Below, piece by piece: positions 63,711 to 64,000 of a stretch of DNA of 64,000 bases. The notes beneath the pieces were generated by a model, which made no database searches, had not been told where the DNA came from, and saw only the letters and a list, made by a program, of their open reading frames with translations. Made by a program: the position numbers and the translations under genes. The DNA comes from Jaminaea rosea (lineage: Eukaryota; Basidiomycota; Exobasidiomycetes; Microstromatales): positions 186,001 to 250,000 of the forward strand of contig NW_020289988.1 in NCBI RefSeq assembly GCF_003144245.1. The letters are read 5' to 3'. The stretch's first letter is position 1; every line of letters begins with the position of its first letter.

Positions 63711-64000
63711 CTACAATTTTGCCCTCGTGATACTAGCCGGTGCTCCACCTTCATACGCATGATCCGCCCCCTCACTAACAGTCGCCAGCTCATCACTTGC
63801 AGCTGCTGGCTCCGCGGGTGCAGGCGGGACGCCGAACAGCCTGCTCCTCTCGCTGTTCAGTAGCGAAGCGATACGGAGTGCCCGGTCGAGATCGCCGCGC
63901 ACCCTGATCCTCCCCATGTTGAAGAGACGCTGCGGGTGTTGCTGTCCCTGCGCCATGTGGAGCAGATCCTTGTCTGAGCACTCAATCGTCACATCGGCCC
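63711..64000 (-). CDS. SCP2 sterol-carrier domain protein with peroxisomal signal, N-terminus beyond window
   Basis: C-terminal fragment: the frame runs in from beyond base 64000, so the start is not in the window; about 96 residues are seen. The sequence VTIECSDKDLLHMAQGQQHP and then LFNMGRIRVRGDLDRALRIA is the second half of an SCP2 domain (family pattern D..L..M..G...P..AF..GK..I.G....A). After an Ala/Pro/Glu-rich tail it ends ITRAKL; AKL is a good variant of the SKL peroxisome import signal (PTS1). SCP2 domains bind lipids and acyl-CoAs. It could be a stand-alone SCP2 or the end of a multifunctional beta-oxidation enzyme; the 5' part decides. Convergent with PBS2, 154 bases between stops. 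Confidence 0.78.
   Translation of the reverse strand, partial: ADVTIECSDKDLLHMAQGQQHPQRLFNMGRIRVRGDLDRALRIASLLNSERSRLFGVPPAPAEPAAASDELATVSEGADHAYEGGAPASITRAKL

Noticed and set aside
1-64000. tRNA, rRNA, transposons, retroelement fossils, CRISPR arrays, secondary-metabolite cluster
   Set aside because: None seen on reading both strands; every long intact frame belongs to a cellular gene, and repeats are limited to short microsatellites.

Overview
This is nuclear DNA of a fungus, most likely a basidiomycete of the Ustilaginomycotina (smut-like yeast) type. The DNA is GC-rich. Genes are packed about one per 2.3 kb. Introns are few and short: 31 were placed, 30 of them 46-97 nt, mostly with GTGAGT-like donors, CTGAC/CTAAC-like branch sites and CAG or TAG acceptors. 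Proteins are rich in Ser/Ala low-complexity stretches. The gene set is typically fungal (FTR1, PBS2, NTH1, ROK1, an Asi-type RING protein, a FUSC-family transporter). The genus cannot be fixed from this window. All exon junctions below are my own assignments from splice signals, reading phase and family conservation.

Layout. 1-10.7 kb: ISA1 (minus strand, cut by the left edge), a GNAT acetyltransferase, the plasma-membrane scaffold EFR3, and a protein with a GTPBP1-like N-terminal domain but no visible GTPase domain. 10.9-22.8 kb: a minus-strand block with an Asi-like membrane RING protein, a FUSC/aromatic-acid-exporter-like membrane protein, neutral trehalase and proline dehydrogenase. 23.5-32.0 kb: a plus-strand block with an ELO fatty-acid elongase, a MINDY deubiquitinase, a VPS9 Rab5 exchange factor and a YMC1-like mitochondrial carrier. 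32.4-45.9 kb: mostly divergent pairs, namely FTR1 with an unrecognised protein, a RING/TRAF zinc-finger protein, U2AF35 with ADA2, and NAA50 with ARP3. 46.1-64 kb: a FAD oxidoreductase, an arrestin-like protein, ROK1, CCT5, an unrecognised 867-residue protein, BUB3, a monoacylglycerol lipase, the HOG-pathway kinase PBS2, and (cut by the right edge) a peroxisomal SCP2-domain protein.

The genes do not form one pathway; this is ordinary housekeeping territory. Several neighbours share short bidirectional promoters (219-280 bp for BUB3/lipase, CCT5/867-aa protein and NAA50/ARP3), and two convergent pairs end within 50-70 bp of each other. I see no transposon, viral fossil, tRNA, rRNA, CRISPR array or secondary-metabolite cluster, and no convincing new multi-gene system. 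The best leads are single-gene oddities (GTPase-less GTPBP1-like protein, GNAT domain split by a long insert, possible CAAX box on a MINDY protein, FTR1 without a ferroxidase partner, FTR1 small exons) and promoter signals (four CCACGTGG palindromes, all intergenic, and a G-quadruplex motif between U2AF35 and ADA2).
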